Assembly (NCBI GenBank): GCA_944474755.1 | Contig: OX104111.1 | Span: 112,660,545 to 112,724,544, forward strand | Source: Limnoperna fortunei | Taxonomy: Eukaryota > Mollusca > Bivalvia > Mytilida > Modiolidae | Reading direction: 5' to 3' | DNA length: 64,000 bases | In this document: one piece after another, positions 63,986 to 64,000 of the stretch | Layout: every line of letters starts with the position of its first letter | How positions within the stretch are numbered: the first letter of the stretch is position 1 | Made by a program: the position numbers and the translations under genes | The notes under the pieces: generated by a model | The model's input: only the letters and a program-made list of their open reading frames with translations | Databases searched by the model: none | What the model was told of the DNA's origin: nothing

Positions 63986-64000
63986 ACCAAATAACAACTA

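Larger units (their letters stand above)
56802..64000. repeat. 8.9-kb tandem duplication, copy 2 (cut by window end)
   Basis: Starts 'ttactttccttaaacaatcg' and follows copy 1 without the intact LINE. The uninterrupted target site 'ttattaaaacgctttctatt' lies at 57537-57556. It ends at the window edge inside the sequence equivalent to 55120. Confidence 0.93.

Overview
This window looks like animal, probably bivalve-mollusc, nuclear DNA. The evidence is AT-rich sequence with introns bounded by GT/AG, tRNA-derived SINEs ending in a 'gtggcgttaaaacacc' type tail, several non-LTR retrotransposons (one with a 2A-like peptide), minisatellites covering close to half the window, and one Cys/Tyr-rich single-pass membrane protein gene of a type common in molluscs. 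The assignment to bivalves is inference. There are no prokaryotic features, CRISPR arrays or rRNA genes.

Layout. (1) 1-9.2 kb, + strand: the 3' part of a CYYR1/Shisa-like gene. Three exons join in phase: Cys/Tyr-rich ectodomain 660-753, transmembrane 6243-6400, repetitive Pro/Tyr-rich cytoplasmic tail 8332-8657. The first visible intron consists largely of about 75 tandem 64-bp copies of the end of the ectodomain exon plus its splice donor, with a 366-bp MITE inserted. The second intron holds a 41/44-bp minisatellite. The signal-peptide exon must lie left of the window. (2) 9.2-16.8 kb: intergenic minisatellites (36, 52, 30 and about 20 bp), two SINEs and small foldback repeats. (3) 16.8-21.6 kb: a 43-bp satellite. 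(4) 21.6-24.9 kb: no clear gene, several degenerate or short tandem repeats. (5) 24.9-26.6 kb: a 39-bp array open on both strands. (6) 26.8-41.2 kb: a 60-bp satellite with 600-bp and about 2.7-kb higher-order structure, interrupted by a 680-bp insertion carrying a 141-bp hairpin. (7) 41.2-44 kb: low-copy DNA with a SINE fragment and 45-bp and 31-bp minisatellites. (8) 44-64 kb: two head-to-tail copies of an 8.9-kb unit. The first contains a full-length, apparently intact 3.94-kb retrotransposon (1184-residue protein) with an 11-bp target duplication, and the second preserves the matching empty site. Both copies carry an older broken retrotransposon on the minus strand, itself interrupted by an internally deleted plus-strand retrotransposon.

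The only host gene I can support is the CYYR1-like gene. The only intact mobile-element protein is the 1184-residue endonuclease/reverse transcriptase. Long open frames inside the satellites are by-products of unit lengths divisible by three and are not annotated as genes. Coordinates of repeat edges are accurate to roughly one unit.
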